Origin: Lysobacterales bacterium
GTDB taxonomy: Bacteria > Pseudomonadota > Gammaproteobacteria > Xanthomonadales > Ahniellaceae
Reading direction: 5' to 3'
Length of the DNA: 46,257 nucleotides
Assembly: GCA_016182785.1 (NCBI GenBank)
Contig: JACPFU010000032.1
Coordinates: forward strand, 1 to 46,257
Shown: piece by piece, positions 27,198-35,580 of the stretch
Numbering within the stretch: position 1 is the stretch's first letter
Layout: each line of letters begins with the position of its first letter
Program-made: the position numbers and the translations under genes
The notes under the pieces: model-generated
Told to the model about the DNA's origin: nothing
The model's database searches: none
The model's input: only the letters and a program-made list of their open reading frames with translations

Positions 27198-28718
27198 TCA
27201 GTCGAAGCGCTGGTCGGCGTCGCGGCGCAGTCCGAAAAGCACGTAGCCATGCGACTCGCCGAAGCGCTGCGCATGGTGCCCGAGCGCCAGCGCCGTGGAC
27301 GCGAACGCGGCGTAGCGTTGCGGCCGCACCAGGTACAGGCGCTGGCCTTCGGACTCCTTGAACTCGTCGGACAGGACCTGGTCGTAGCGCGGGTCCGCGC
27401 TCGGTGCCATGCCGATCCACTCGGTCTCGACCCCCAGGTAGAAGCCGAGTCCGTAGCGCGGCACCTCGTCGATGAACACCACCTCTCCCGGCGCGAATGG
27501 CACCACCCGCACGATCTCGGCCGCGAACGCGCGCATGTCCTTGTCGTTGTGCAACTGCGCCGCCCCGGCCTTGACCAGCACCAGCAGCAGCGCGGTCGCC
27601 GGCAGCCAGGCCAGTCGCCGCGCCAGGCGATGCGGCTGGTCCAGCCAGGACCTCGCCAGCACCAGCGCCAGCGCCGGAAACAGCGGCAGCAGGTACAGCG
27701 GCAGACGCGAGCGCGCGAACAGGAACACCAGCAGCGGCAGCCCGATCCAGCACGCGAGCAGCTTCGCTTCGGGCGTCAGCGCCGACCAGCGCGCACGCGT
27801 CCACGGCCCATCGCGCCAGCGTGAGGCAAGCCCGGGCAACCACGGCAACGCGCCGAGCAACAGGGTCGGAGCGTAGACGTAGAACCCGCCCCACCACTGC
27901 GGAAAGCGGTCGTGTTCGGAAGACGCCACGCGCGCCACCACTTCCTCGCGCAGCAGGTAGCCGATCAGTCCTGGATTGCGCAGCGCGACCAGCAGATACC
28001 AGCCGAGGCCAAGCAGCACGAAGACGAGCAGGCCACGCGGGTCGAACAACTGGCGGGTGCGGCACTGCGCCCGGCTCGCATCGAACACCAGGATCGCCAG
28101 CAGCGGCAACAGCCCCGGCGGGCCCTTGGTCACGAACGCGAGCCCGAAGCCGGCCCACATCAGCACGACCCAGGGCCACACCCGATGCACGGTCGAAAGC
28201 GGCCAGCGCGCACCGACATAGCCGAACACGCCGAGCGTGGTCATCAATGTCAGCAGCGTGTCGGTGGTGACCAGATTGGCCGCGAGGAACGGCAGCAGCG
28301 TGGTCGCATGGATCGCTGCCGGCAGCCCCGGCAAGGCGGGCGTCAGGCGCCGCCCGATGCCAAACAGCAGGCCAACGGTCAGCGCAAAGGCCAATGCGTG
28401 CGGCGCGCGCACCGCCCATTCGCTGTGGCCGATGACCGACACGCCGGCGGCGATCGCCCAGTAGGTCATCGGCGGCTTGGTCGGGTGCAGATGGTGGTGG
28501 TGGCGGCGCGGCGTGATGAAGTCGCCGCTGCGCAACATCTCCATCGCCACCTGGGTGTAGCGCCCCTCGTCCGGCTCCCACAGCCCGCGCGAGCCCTGGA
28601 ACGCGAAGCCGAGCAGCAGCGCCAGCGCAAGGATCGGCCAGAACGACCGCAGCAGGCGCAGTAGGAGGGATCGTTCCGGCACTGCGGGCGGAATCGGGCG
28701 GTGGACGGGAAAGGACAT
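27198..28718 (-). CDS. ArnT/PMT-family (GT39) lipid-linked glycosyltransferase
   Basis: The 506-residue integral membrane protein has about 11-12 hydrophobic segments. The periplasmic loop after the first one holds WEPDEGRYTQVAMEMLRSGD, the conserved Asp-Glu motif of family 39 glycosyltransferases. KPPMTYW follows, preceded by an unusual four-His run (RRHHHHLHP). Such enzymes move a sugar from an undecaprenyl- or polyprenyl-phosphate carrier to lipid A, protein or another acceptor in the periplasm. I took the ATG at 28718 rather than 28745 because AAGG-type sequence and the basic N-terminus fit better. The soluble C-terminal part is short. The acceptor cannot be deduced; ArnT itself is one option, but no arn genes are nearby. 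Confidence 0.83.
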   Translation of the reverse strand: MSFPVHRPIPPAVPERSLLLRLLRSFWPILALALLLGFAFQGSRGLWEPDEGRYTQVAMEMLRSGDFITPRRHHHHLHPTKPPMTYWAIAAGVSVIGHSEWAVRAPHALAFALTVGLLFGIGRRLTPALPGLPAAIHATTLLPFLAANLVTTDTLLTLMTTLGVFGYVGARWPLSTVHRVWPWVVLMWAGFGLAFVTKGPPGLLPLLAILVFDASRAQCRTRQLFDPRGLLVFVLLGLGWYLLVALRNPGLIGYLLREEVVARVASSEHDRFPQWWGGFYVYAPTLLLGALPWLPGLASRWRDGPWTRARWSALTPEAKLLACWIGLPLLVFLFARSRLPLYLLPLFPALALVLARSWLDQPHRLARRLAWLPATALLLVLVKAGAAQLHNDKDMRAFAAEIVRVVPFAPGEVVFIDEVPRYGLGFYLGVETEWIGMAPSADPRYDQVLSDEFKESEGQRLYLVRPQRYAAFASTALALGHHAQRFGESHGYVLFGLRRDADQRFD

Positions 28719-28773
28719 GCGCGAAGGACGGCTGGCGGGCGCCAAGCCTATCGGGGACTTTGCTAACCGCGCG

Positions 28774-28801
28774 TTAGACCGGCGCCGGCAGCCGCTAAAC
28801 T
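28774..28801 (+). promoter_or_regulatory. Candidate ilvE promoter
   Basis: TAAACT (28796-28801) within GCTAAACTGC matches the proposed etfB -10. TTAGAC (28774-28779) is a weak -35 at 16 bases. An inverted repeat CTAAC-CGCGC-GTTAG (28763-28777) overlaps the -35 and could be an operator. Confidence 0.4.
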
Positions 28802-28828
28802 GCCGGCTTTCCGGCGCAGGAGTGGACG

Positions 28829-29746
28829 ATGGCCATGCAGTACCCCGAGCAGATCTGGTTCAACGGCCGCATCATGAACTGGCGCGATGCCACCGTGCAT
28901 GTGATGGCGCACGCGATCCACTACGGCTCCTCGGTGTTCGAGGGCATCCGCGCCTACGACACGCCGAACGGTCCGGCGGTATTCCGCCTGACCGACCACA
29001 TGAAGCGCCTGTACCAGTCGGCGAAGATCTACGACCTGCCGATTCCCTACACGCTGGATGAACTGATCCAGGGCACGCGCGACGTGATCCGCGCCAATGG
29101 TCTTGGCAAGTGCTACATCCGCCCGGTCGCGTTCCGCGGGCTTGGCGGCTTCGGGCTCTCGGCCGACTGCCCGACCGATGTCGCGATCGGTGCCTGGCCG
29201 ATGGGCGAATACCTCGGCCACGCGGTCACCGAAACCGGCATCGACGCGATGGTGTCGAGCTGGCAACGCTTCGCGCCGAACACCATTCCGGCCGGGGCCA
29301 AGGCCGGCGGCAACTACCTGAGCGGCCAGCTGATCGCACGCGAAGCGCGCCGGCTCGGATTCGGCGAGGGCATCGCGCTGGCCAGCACCGGCCTGCTCTC
29401 GGAAGGCGCCGGCGAGAACCTGTTCCTGGTGATGAATGGCGAACTGCACACTACGCCGGTCTCTGCGGCACTGCTCAACGGCATCACCCGCAACACCATC
29501 ATCAGCCTCGCGAAAGCCGCAGGCATGACCGTGGTCGAGCGCGACCTGCCGCGCGAATACCTGTACCTGTGCGACGAGCTGTTCATGTGCGGCACCGCGG
29601 CCGAGATCACGCCGATCAAGACCGTGGATGGCAAGCCGGTCGGCAATGGCCAGCGCGGCCCGATCACCGCGCAGATCCAGAGCCGCTATTTCGGCCTGGT
29701 CGGCGGCACCGAGCCGGACCCGCACGGCTGGCGCGAGATGGTGTGA
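28829..29746 (+). CDS. ilvE: Branched-chain amino acid aminotransferase
   Basis: The 305-residue fold-type IV PLP enzyme makes the last step of valine, leucine and isoleucine synthesis and the first step of their breakdown. Visible motifs are HAIHYGSSVFEGIRAY, RGLGGFGLSAD, the PLP lysine in AGAKAGGNYLSG (K158), STGLLSEGAGENLFLV, and LFMCGTAAEITPIKTVDG. CAGGAG lies seven bases before the ATG. Length is normal. It stands alone behind its own promoter, without ilv biosynthetic neighbours. Confidence 0.96.
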   Translation: MAMQYPEQIWFNGRIMNWRDATVHVMAHAIHYGSSVFEGIRAYDTPNGPAVFRLTDHMKRLYQSAKIYDLPIPYTLDELIQGTRDVIRANGLGKCYIRPVAFRGLGGFGLSADCPTDVAIGAWPMGEYLGHAVTETGIDAMVSSWQRFAPNTIPAGAKAGGNYLSGQLIAREARRLGFGEGIALASTGLLSEGAGENLFLVMNGELHTTPVSAALLNGITRNTIISLAKAAGMTVVERDLPREYLYLCDELFMCGTAAEITPIKTVDGKPVGNGQRGPITAQIQSRYFGLVGGTEPDPHGWREMV

Positions 29747-29752
29747 TCCCAC

Positions 29753-29779
29753 GCCGGCGCAACAATTTGCGTCCGGCTT
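29753..29779 (+). terminator. Weak hairpin after ilvE
   Basis: A ten-bp stem (GCCGGCGCAA with TTGCG-t-CCGGC, one bulged T) closes the loop CAAT just after the ilvE stop. Only TT follows, so termination would be inefficient or factor-assisted. Confidence 0.4.
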
Positions 29780-29907
29780 GATCCAGATCATGGCGCCATC
29801 CGCCCGGGCGGCGCTTCGGTACCGCGCGTTCGTGGCGAATGGTGACGGAGCAGCAGTCCGTCGCGATTGCGTCCACGGCACCCACCGCGCTGTCCGAGGG
29901 AGCCGCC

Positions 29908-31671
29908 ATGACCACCGATCCGAAGCAGGACCAGCCCGCGCGTTCGCGCGTCGTCGCCGCACTGATGATTGCGCTCGCCGGCTGCGGACTGACGCAGGCC
30001 GCCGAGTTCGTCTACCAGGGCCAGCTCGATGACCGCGGCGCACCCGCGAACGGTCGCTACGACCTGCGCATTGCCGCGTTCGGCGACGCGCGATCGGCCC
30101 AGGCACTGACCGCGCCGATCACCTTCGGCGACATCGAGGTGAAGGACGGCCGCTTCGAGCTGCGTTTCGACGCCGCGCTCGCGAACGCGCCCGAGACCTG
30201 GCTCGAAGTCGCGGTACGCGATGCCGGTACCGGCGATTTCGCAACCCTCCCCGGCCGCAGCAAGGCAATCCGTGCGCCGCTGATCGGCGCCTGCTGGAGC
30301 AGCACCGGCGATGCCGGAACCACTGCCGGCAATTTCCTCGGCACCACCGACGCGCAACCGCTGGTGCTGCGCACCGCGAACCTGCAGAGCCTGCGCATCG
30401 AGCCGAGCGCCATCACCGACGCCAACGGCCCGATCACCGCAAACCTGATCGCCGGCAGCAGCGTCAATGGCGTGACCGCCGGCGTGCGCGGCGCGACCAT
30501 CGCTGGCGGCGGCGTGCCCACCGGCGACAGCGATCCATCGGTGATCTTCGAGGACCCGAACCTGGTCACCGACAGTTACGGCAGCATCGGCGGCGGCTGG
30601 GCCAACCGCACCGGCAACGGCGACGGCGACCCGCAATCGCATTTCGCCGACACCATCGCCGGCGGCGTCGGCAACGTCGCCACCGGCAGTGTCAGCAGTG
30701 TCGGTGGCGGGCTGCGCAACACCGCGAGCGGCTTTTACAGCAGCGTGGGCGGCGGCGTGACCAACACCGCGAGCGGCAACTCGAGCTCCGTCGCCGGCGG
30801 CAACGGCAACTGCGCTGGCGGCGACTATTCGTTCGCCGGCGGGCGCTATGCCAAGGTACGCCCGGGATCGAGTTCCGGAGCGGTCGGGTACGGCTGCATG
30901 GGAATACCCGGCTCCGGCGACGCCGACGGCGACGCCGGCACCTTCGTCTGGGGCGCGGGTGCGGGCGCGGATTTCCTCTCCACTGGCGACAACCAGTTCC
31001 TGGTTCGCGCCCAGGGCGGCATGGCGTTGAACGCACCGCCGCCGCACGGCGACGTCGAATTGACCATCACCGCCGATGCCGATGGCGCCGACTACGGCAA
31101 TCTGTGGCTGAAGCCGCGCGCGGCGAGCAACCGCGGCATCCTGCTGACCGCGGGCGACGGCAGCGGAGCGAACGACGCCGGTTTCTACATCGACCACTAC
31201 AACGGCAGCCTGATGGGTCGCCGCGTGGAGCTGCTGAACAGCGGCGTTGTCACGATCCGCTCGAACATCACCGGAACCTCGAGCGGCGTGACCATGGCCG
31301 CCGGCGCCGGCTCCTGGAGTTCGATCTCGGACCGCAGGCTGAAGACCGCGATCCGACCGGTCGACGTGCGCGCCATGCTCGATCGGGTGCTGGCGCTGCC
31401 GCTGACGAGTTGGAGCTACGCCGCACAGGATGCGTCCATCCGCCACGTCGGCCCGATGGCGCAGGACTTCCGGGCGCAGTTCGCCCTTGGCGAGAACGAC
31501 ACCACGATCAGCACCGTCGATGCCGACGGTGTCGCGCTCGCCGCGATCCAGGGCCTGAACGCGAAGCTGGAAACCGAGAATGCAGCCAAGGACGCCGAGA
31601 TCGCGTCGCTGCGCGCGAAGTTGCAGGCGCTCGAGTCCCGTCTCGATGCGCTCGCCGGCAAGACGCGCTGA
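29908..31671 (+). CDS. Exported fibre protein 1: shared N-module, YadA-like head, S74 chaperone
   Basis: The 587-residue protein starts at 29908 after GAGGGAG. A signal peptide ends near TQA|AEF. The N-module (about 32-150) begins YQGQLDDRGAPANGRYDL and ends near APLIGACWSS. Residues about 225-300 are YadA-like head repeats of the pattern GGGxxNTASGxYSSVGGG. A Cys-containing block follows, ending NQFLVRAQGG. The C-terminal domain is a peptidase S74/intramolecular chaperone: SDRRLK with Ser474 and Lys479 in the positions of the self-cleaving dyad, then a coiled coil (LNAKLETENAAKDAEIASLR). Such domains trimerise a fibre and then cut themselves off. LAGC in the leader could be a lipobox, but the paralogs lack it. 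No phage genes are nearby. Confidence 0.82.
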   Translation: MTTDPKQDQPARSRVVAALMIALAGCGLTQAAEFVYQGQLDDRGAPANGRYDLRIAAFGDARSAQALTAPITFGDIEVKDGRFELRFDAALANAPETWLEVAVRDAGTGDFATLPGRSKAIRAPLIGACWSSTGDAGTTAGNFLGTTDAQPLVLRTANLQSLRIEPSAITDANGPITANLIAGSSVNGVTAGVRGATIAGGGVPTGDSDPSVIFEDPNLVTDSYGSIGGGWANRTGNGDGDPQSHFADTIAGGVGNVATGSVSSVGGGLRNTASGFYSSVGGGVTNTASGNSSSVAGGNGNCAGGDYSFAGGRYAKVRPGSSSGAVGYGCMGIPGSGDADGDAGTFVWGAGAGADFLSTGDNQFLVRAQGGMALNAPPPHGDVELTITADADGADYGNLWLKPRAASNRGILLTAGDGSGANDAGFYIDHYNGSLMGRRVELLNSGVVTIRSNITGTSSGVTMAAGAGSWSSISDRRLKTAIRPVDVRAMLDRVLALPLTSWSYAAQDASIRHVGPMAQDFRAQFALGENDTTISTVDADGVALAAIQGLNAKLETENAAKDAEIASLRAKLQALESRLDALAGKTR

Positions 31672-31696
31672 CCGCATCCGCAGGAGGAGCAACCCG

Positions 31697-33256
31697 ATGT
31701 CGCCGCTGCTGAACTCCCGATCCTTTGCATTCGCGCTGCTCGCGGCACTGGCGCCGACGACGCAAGCGGCCGAGTTCGTCTACCAGGGCCAGCTCGATGA
31801 TCGCGGCGCACCCGCGAATGGCCGTTACGACCTGCGCATCGCCGCGTTCGGCGAGGCGCAATCGGCCCAGCCACTGACCGCGCCGATCACCTTCCGCGAT
31901 GTCGCAGTGAAGGATGGCCGCTTCGAGCTGCGCTTCGATGCCGCGCTCGCGAACGCACCCGAGACCTGGCTCGAAGTCGCGGTGCGCGATGCCGGTGCCC
32001 GTGAGTTCGCGACCGTTGCGGGCCGCAGCAAGGCGATCCGTGCGCCGCTGATCGGCGCCTGCTGGAGCAGCACCGGCGATGCCGGAACCAACCCCGCGAC
32101 GAACTTCCTCGGCACCAGCGATGCGCAACCGCTGGTGCTGCGTACCGCCAACGTGCAGAGCCTGCGCATCGAGCCTTCCGCGCAGACCTTCGGCGGCAGT
32201 CCGATCACCGCCAACGTGATCGCCGGATCGAGCGCCAACGGCGTGACCGCGGGCGTGCGCGGCGCGACCATCGCCGGCGGCGGCGTGCCGAGCGGCAACA
32301 GCGATCCCGACCTGGCCGGCGAATCCCCCAACGCCGTGGCCGACCACTTCGGCACGGTGAGTGGCGGTTACGCCAACACCGCCGGTGATGCGGCGGGCAC
32401 GCTCGCAGATCGGGCGTTCGCGACCGTCGGCGGCGGTTCCGTCAATCTGGCGCGCGGCGCCTCCAGCACCATCGGCGGCGGCGAGCAAAACACTGCCAGC
32501 GGCTTCTACAGCGCGATCGCCGGCGGCAGCCAGAACTTCGCCTGGGGCCACTACAGCAGCGTCGGCGGTGGTTACGACAACAGCGCCGGCGCCGACTTCG
32601 CGACCGTTCCCGGCGGAGACCGCAATTGTGCCGGCGGCGGCGCTTCATGGGCCGGCGGAAGCCGCGCCAAGGTGCGTCCGAGCATCTTGGCAGTCGGCCT
32701 GGGCAACAGCTGCGATGGGTTGCCGACGAACGGCATCAGCGGCGACGAGGGCACCTTCCTGTGGGCAGACCACCAGGCCGCCGATGTCGTGTCCACCGGC
32801 CCCAACCAGTTCCTGGTGCGCGCATCCGGCGGCATCTGGCTCGGCACCCACAGCGCGCCGTCGATTCCCGCGGGTCGCTTCCTGAACACTTCGACCGGCG
32901 GCTACCTGAGCAGCGGCGGCGTCTGGACCGACGCTTCGTCGCGCACGCTCAAGACCGGCTTCGCGCCGGTCGATGCCGAGGACGTGCTCGATCGCGTGCT
33001 GGCCTTGCCGATCAGCGAGTGGTCGTACCGGGTCGCGCCGCAGGTGCGCCACCTCGGCCCGGTGGCCGAGGACTTCCACTCGGCGTTTGGCCTTGGCGAA
33101 GGCGCGATGCATGTCGCCAGCCTCGACAGCGCCGGCGTCGCGCTGGCCGCAATCCAGGGCCTGAACGCCAGGCTCGAATCCGAAAACGCCGCGTTGCGCG
33201 CCGAACTTGCCGCGCTGCGCACCCTGGTCGAACAAGCACTCGCGGAGGACCGCTGA
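31697..33256 (+). CDS. Exported fibre protein 2: shared N-module, YadA-like head, S74 chaperone
   Basis: The 519-residue paralog starts at 31697 behind AGGAGGAGC, 25 bases after fibre 1. A signal peptide ends TQA|AEF. The N-module is nearly identical to that of fibre 1 in protein and DNA. The head repeats (SVGGGYDN, TIGGGEQNTASGFYSAIAGG) are fewer. The shaft ends NQFLVRASGG. The S74 domain has SSRTLK (Ser414, Lys419), so the Asp after the catalytic Ser is replaced while Ser and Lys remain. The C-terminal coiled coil is LNARLESENAALRAELAALR. It likely assembles as a surface trimer. Same-strand spacing suggests one transcript with its neighbours. Confidence 0.82.
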   Translation: MSPLLNSRSFAFALLAALAPTTQAAEFVYQGQLDDRGAPANGRYDLRIAAFGEAQSAQPLTAPITFRDVAVKDGRFELRFDAALANAPETWLEVAVRDAGAREFATVAGRSKAIRAPLIGACWSSTGDAGTNPATNFLGTSDAQPLVLRTANVQSLRIEPSAQTFGGSPITANVIAGSSANGVTAGVRGATIAGGGVPSGNSDPDLAGESPNAVADHFGTVSGGYANTAGDAAGTLADRAFATVGGGSVNLARGASSTIGGGEQNTASGFYSAIAGGSQNFAWGHYSSVGGGYDNSAGADFATVPGGDRNCAGGGASWAGGSRAKVRPSILAVGLGNSCDGLPTNGISGDEGTFLWADHQAADVVSTGPNQFLVRASGGIWLGTHSAPSIPAGRFLNTSTGGYLSSGGVWTDASSRTLKTGFAPVDAEDVLDRVLALPISEWSYRVAPQVRHLGPVAEDFHSAFGLGEGAMHVASLDSAGVALAAIQGLNARLESENAALRAELAALRTLVEQALAEDR

Positions 33257-33257
33257 C

Positions 33258-33530
33258 ATGCGCAAGCACGCACTCGCCACGCTCGCACTGACGCTTGCCA
33301 CCTGGACCGTGCAGGCAGCGGTGGCCGATGAAGCCACCGCGCGTTTTCGCCTGCGCGGCGAACTGAAGCCCGCGGCCAGCAGCAGCGACGGACGCTTCAC
33401 GCTGCAGGGAACGGCGCGGGTGACGCCGACGCAGGGCAGCGACGAGGGCCGCTTCGTCCTGAAGTCGACCAACGCCAGCTGCAACCCGCTCGACTTTTCG
33501 ATTTTCGCCGACGGCTTCGAGGGCCCCTGA
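33258..33530 (+). CDS. Small exported protein with three RF repeats and FADGFEGP tail
   Basis: The 90-residue protein has its ATG one base after the fibre 2 stop, with GGAGGA upstream in the end of that gene. A signal peptide ends near VQA|AVA. Three short repeats (ARFRLRG at 28, GRFTLQG at 45, GRFVLKS at 64) look like beta strands, followed by a single Cys and the C-terminal SIFADGFEGP. The same plan, repeats plus a GFE tail, is seen in the protein at 37166-37471. Function unknown; tight coupling to fibre 2 suggests a role with it. Confidence 0.75.
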   Translation: MRKHALATLALTLATWTVQAAVADEATARFRLRGELKPAASSSDGRFTLQGTARVTPTQGSDEGRFVLKSTNASCNPLDFSIFADGFEGP

Positions 33531-33561
33531 GCCGCGACATCCACTCGACTGGAGCACTGCC

Positions 33562-35538
33562 ATGAACCGCACCGCGCTTTCGATCCTGCTGCTCGCCCTG
33601 TGCACGCCGGCGCTGCCGGCCCTGGCCAGCGAGTTCATCTACCAGGGCCAGCTCGATGATCGCGGCGCACCCGCGAACGGCCGCTACGACCTGCGCATCA
33701 CCGCGTTCGATGACGAGAAAACCGCCGCACCACAGGCGGCGCCGGTCACCTTCCGCGATGTCGAAGTGAAGGATGGCCGCTTCGAGCTGCGCTTCGACGC
33801 AGCACTCGCCAACACGCGCGAGACCTGGCTCGAAGTCGCGGTGCGCGATGCCGGTGGTGCCCGCTTCAGCACGATCCCGGGCCGCAGCAAGGCCATCGCG
33901 GCGCCGCTGATCGGCGCCTGCTGGAGCAGCGCCGGCGACACCGGCAGCAACCCGACCACAAACTTCCTCGGCACCACCGATGCGCAACCACTGGTGCTGC
34001 GCACCGCCAACGTGCAAAGCCTGCGCATTGAGCCCAGCGCGGAGCTGTTCGGCGGCAGCCCGATCACCGCCAACGTGATTGCCGGCAGCCGTGCCAATGT
34101 CGTCAGCGCCGGCGTCCGTGGCGCGACCATCGCTGGCGGCGGCACGCCGAGCGGCGCACCTGACCCGGACTACGGACCGGGATCACCGAACTTGGTGACC
34201 GACAGCTATGGCAGCATCCTCGGTGGCTTCGGCAACCAGGCCGGCGATGGCGCCGGCGGCACCACCAACCGTGGCTTCGCCACCGTCGGTGGCGGCCTCG
34301 GCAACCTTGCTACCGGTGGCTGGAGCACCATCGCCGGCGGGGAGGCCAACAGCGCCGGGTGGTACGGCGGCGTCGGGGGTGGATCTTTCAACGTTGCCAG
34401 CGGGTACTACAGCAGCGTCGGTGGCGGCAGCGGAAACGTCGCGAGCGGGGATCAGAGTAGCGTCTTGGGCGGTGATAGAAACTCTGCCGGCGGCCTGGCC
34501 AGTACCGTGTCCGGCGGCGGACAGAACGTTGCCAACGGCAATTACGGCTCGGTGTCTGGCGGCCGGTACAACGCTGCCTCTGCCGGCGCCAGCACGGTGC
34601 CGGGTGGAAGCAGGAACTGCGCCGGTGCCGAGCTCTCTCTTGCTGCCGGCCATCGCGCCAAGGCGCGGCCAGCAACCGACCCGAATGACGGTGGTCCTTG
34701 CGATGGCCTGACCAGCTATCCGAGCGGCTACGGCGACCGCGGCAGCTTCATCTGGGCGGACTTTCAGGACGCGGATTTCGAGACCTCCGGCCCCAACCAG
34801 TTCCTGGTGCGCGCGGGTGGCGGCGTCGGCATCAACACCAACAACCTGCCCGTCGCCGTCGACCTGGCGCTGACCTCGCGCTCGGGCAATGCCGACCTGT
34901 GGATGCGACCGGATGGCCAGGCGAACGGCATCAACTTCGCCGCCTGGGGCGACGCCACGCAGGCGGCGCTGTACATCGCCCGCTTCGATGGCATCAGCTA
35001 CACCGACTACGCGCTGTGGCAGAGCGACGGGCGCCTGCGCGTATTCTTCGACAATCCGATCAAGCCCACCTCCGGCGGCTGGGCCGCGCCTTCGGACGCG
35101 CGGCTGAAGCAAGACATCGAGCCGCTGCAACACAGCCTCGACCGCCTGCTGGCGCTGCGCGGCGTGCGCTACGCCTATCGCACCGACGCGCCGAACGGCT
35201 ACTTCACTCCCGGCACCCACACCGGATTCGTCGCGCAGGAAGTGGAAGCGGTGTTCCCGGAGTGGCTGAGCAACGACGCCGATGGCTACAAGCTGGTGGC
35301 ACCGCAAGGCTTCGAGGCACTCGCGGTGGAGGCGCTGCGCGAACTGCGCGACCGCGGCCTGGACGCCGATGCCGCGCAGGCCGAGCGCATCGCCGTGCTC
35401 GAACGCGAGAACGCCAAACTGCACGCGGCACTCGCGACGCTGGCCGCAGAACAGGCGCGCGCCCTCGCCGAACTGCGCGCGGCACTGCGCCCTGCCCCGC
35501 CGTCCGAGTCTCTGGCAAACTCGCACCGAGGCGACTGA
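33562..35538 (+). CDS. Exported fibre protein 3: shared N-module, long YadA-like head, S74 chaperone
   Basis: The 658-residue paralog starts at 33562 with TGGAG upstream, 31 bases after the RF-repeat gene. Its signal peptide ends ALA|SEF. After the shared N-module come at least eight head repeats (GGGLGNLATGGWSTIAGGEA, GGGSGNVASGDQSSVLGG). NQFLVRAGGG ends the head region. The S74 domain is the most canonical of the three: SDARLKQDIEPLQHSLDRLL (Ser511, Lys516) and THTGFVAQEVEAVFPEWL. A long coiled coil ends the protein. The head region (34340-34640) uses rarer codons such as AGA and AGT than its surroundings, a hint of recombination. Confidence 0.83.
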   Translation: MNRTALSILLLALCTPALPALASEFIYQGQLDDRGAPANGRYDLRITAFDDEKTAAPQAAPVTFRDVEVKDGRFELRFDAALANTRETWLEVAVRDAGGARFSTIPGRSKAIAAPLIGACWSSAGDTGSNPTTNFLGTTDAQPLVLRTANVQSLRIEPSAELFGGSPITANVIAGSRANVVSAGVRGATIAGGGTPSGAPDPDYGPGSPNLVTDSYGSILGGFGNQAGDGAGGTTNRGFATVGGGLGNLATGGWSTIAGGEANSAGWYGGVGGGSFNVASGYYSSVGGGSGNVASGDQSSVLGGDRNSAGGLASTVSGGGQNVANGNYGSVSGGRYNAASAGASTVPGGSRNCAGAELSLAAGHRAKARPATDPNDGGPCDGLTSYPSGYGDRGSFIWADFQDADFETSGPNQFLVRAGGGVGINTNNLPVAVDLALTSRSGNADLWMRPDGQANGINFAAWGDATQAALYIARFDGISYTDYALWQSDGRLRVFFDNPIKPTSGGWAAPSDARLKQDIEPLQHSLDRLLALRGVRYAYRTDAPNGYFTPGTHTGFVAQEVEAVFPEWLSNDADGYKLVAPQGFEALAVEALRELRDRGLDADAAQAERIAVLERENAKLHAALATLAAEQARALAELRAALRPAPPSESLANSHRGD

Positions 35539-35580
35539 GGCGGGTCGCCGCAGCCATCGCCATACCTTGGGGGAATCGCC

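Noticed and set aside
29968..29991. Lipoprotein signal (LAGC) in fibre 1
   Set aside because: The two close paralogs have ordinary signal peptides without Cys and cleave at the same AEF/SEF position, so type I cleavage is more likely.
30661..30810. CRISPR-like short repeats
   Set aside because: The repeated DNA is in frame and encodes head repeats; there are no unique spacers of constant length.
29908..35538. Prophage tail-fibre module
   Set aside because: S74 domains are common in phage, but all three proteins have signal peptides and no capsid, baseplate, lysis or integrase gene is near.
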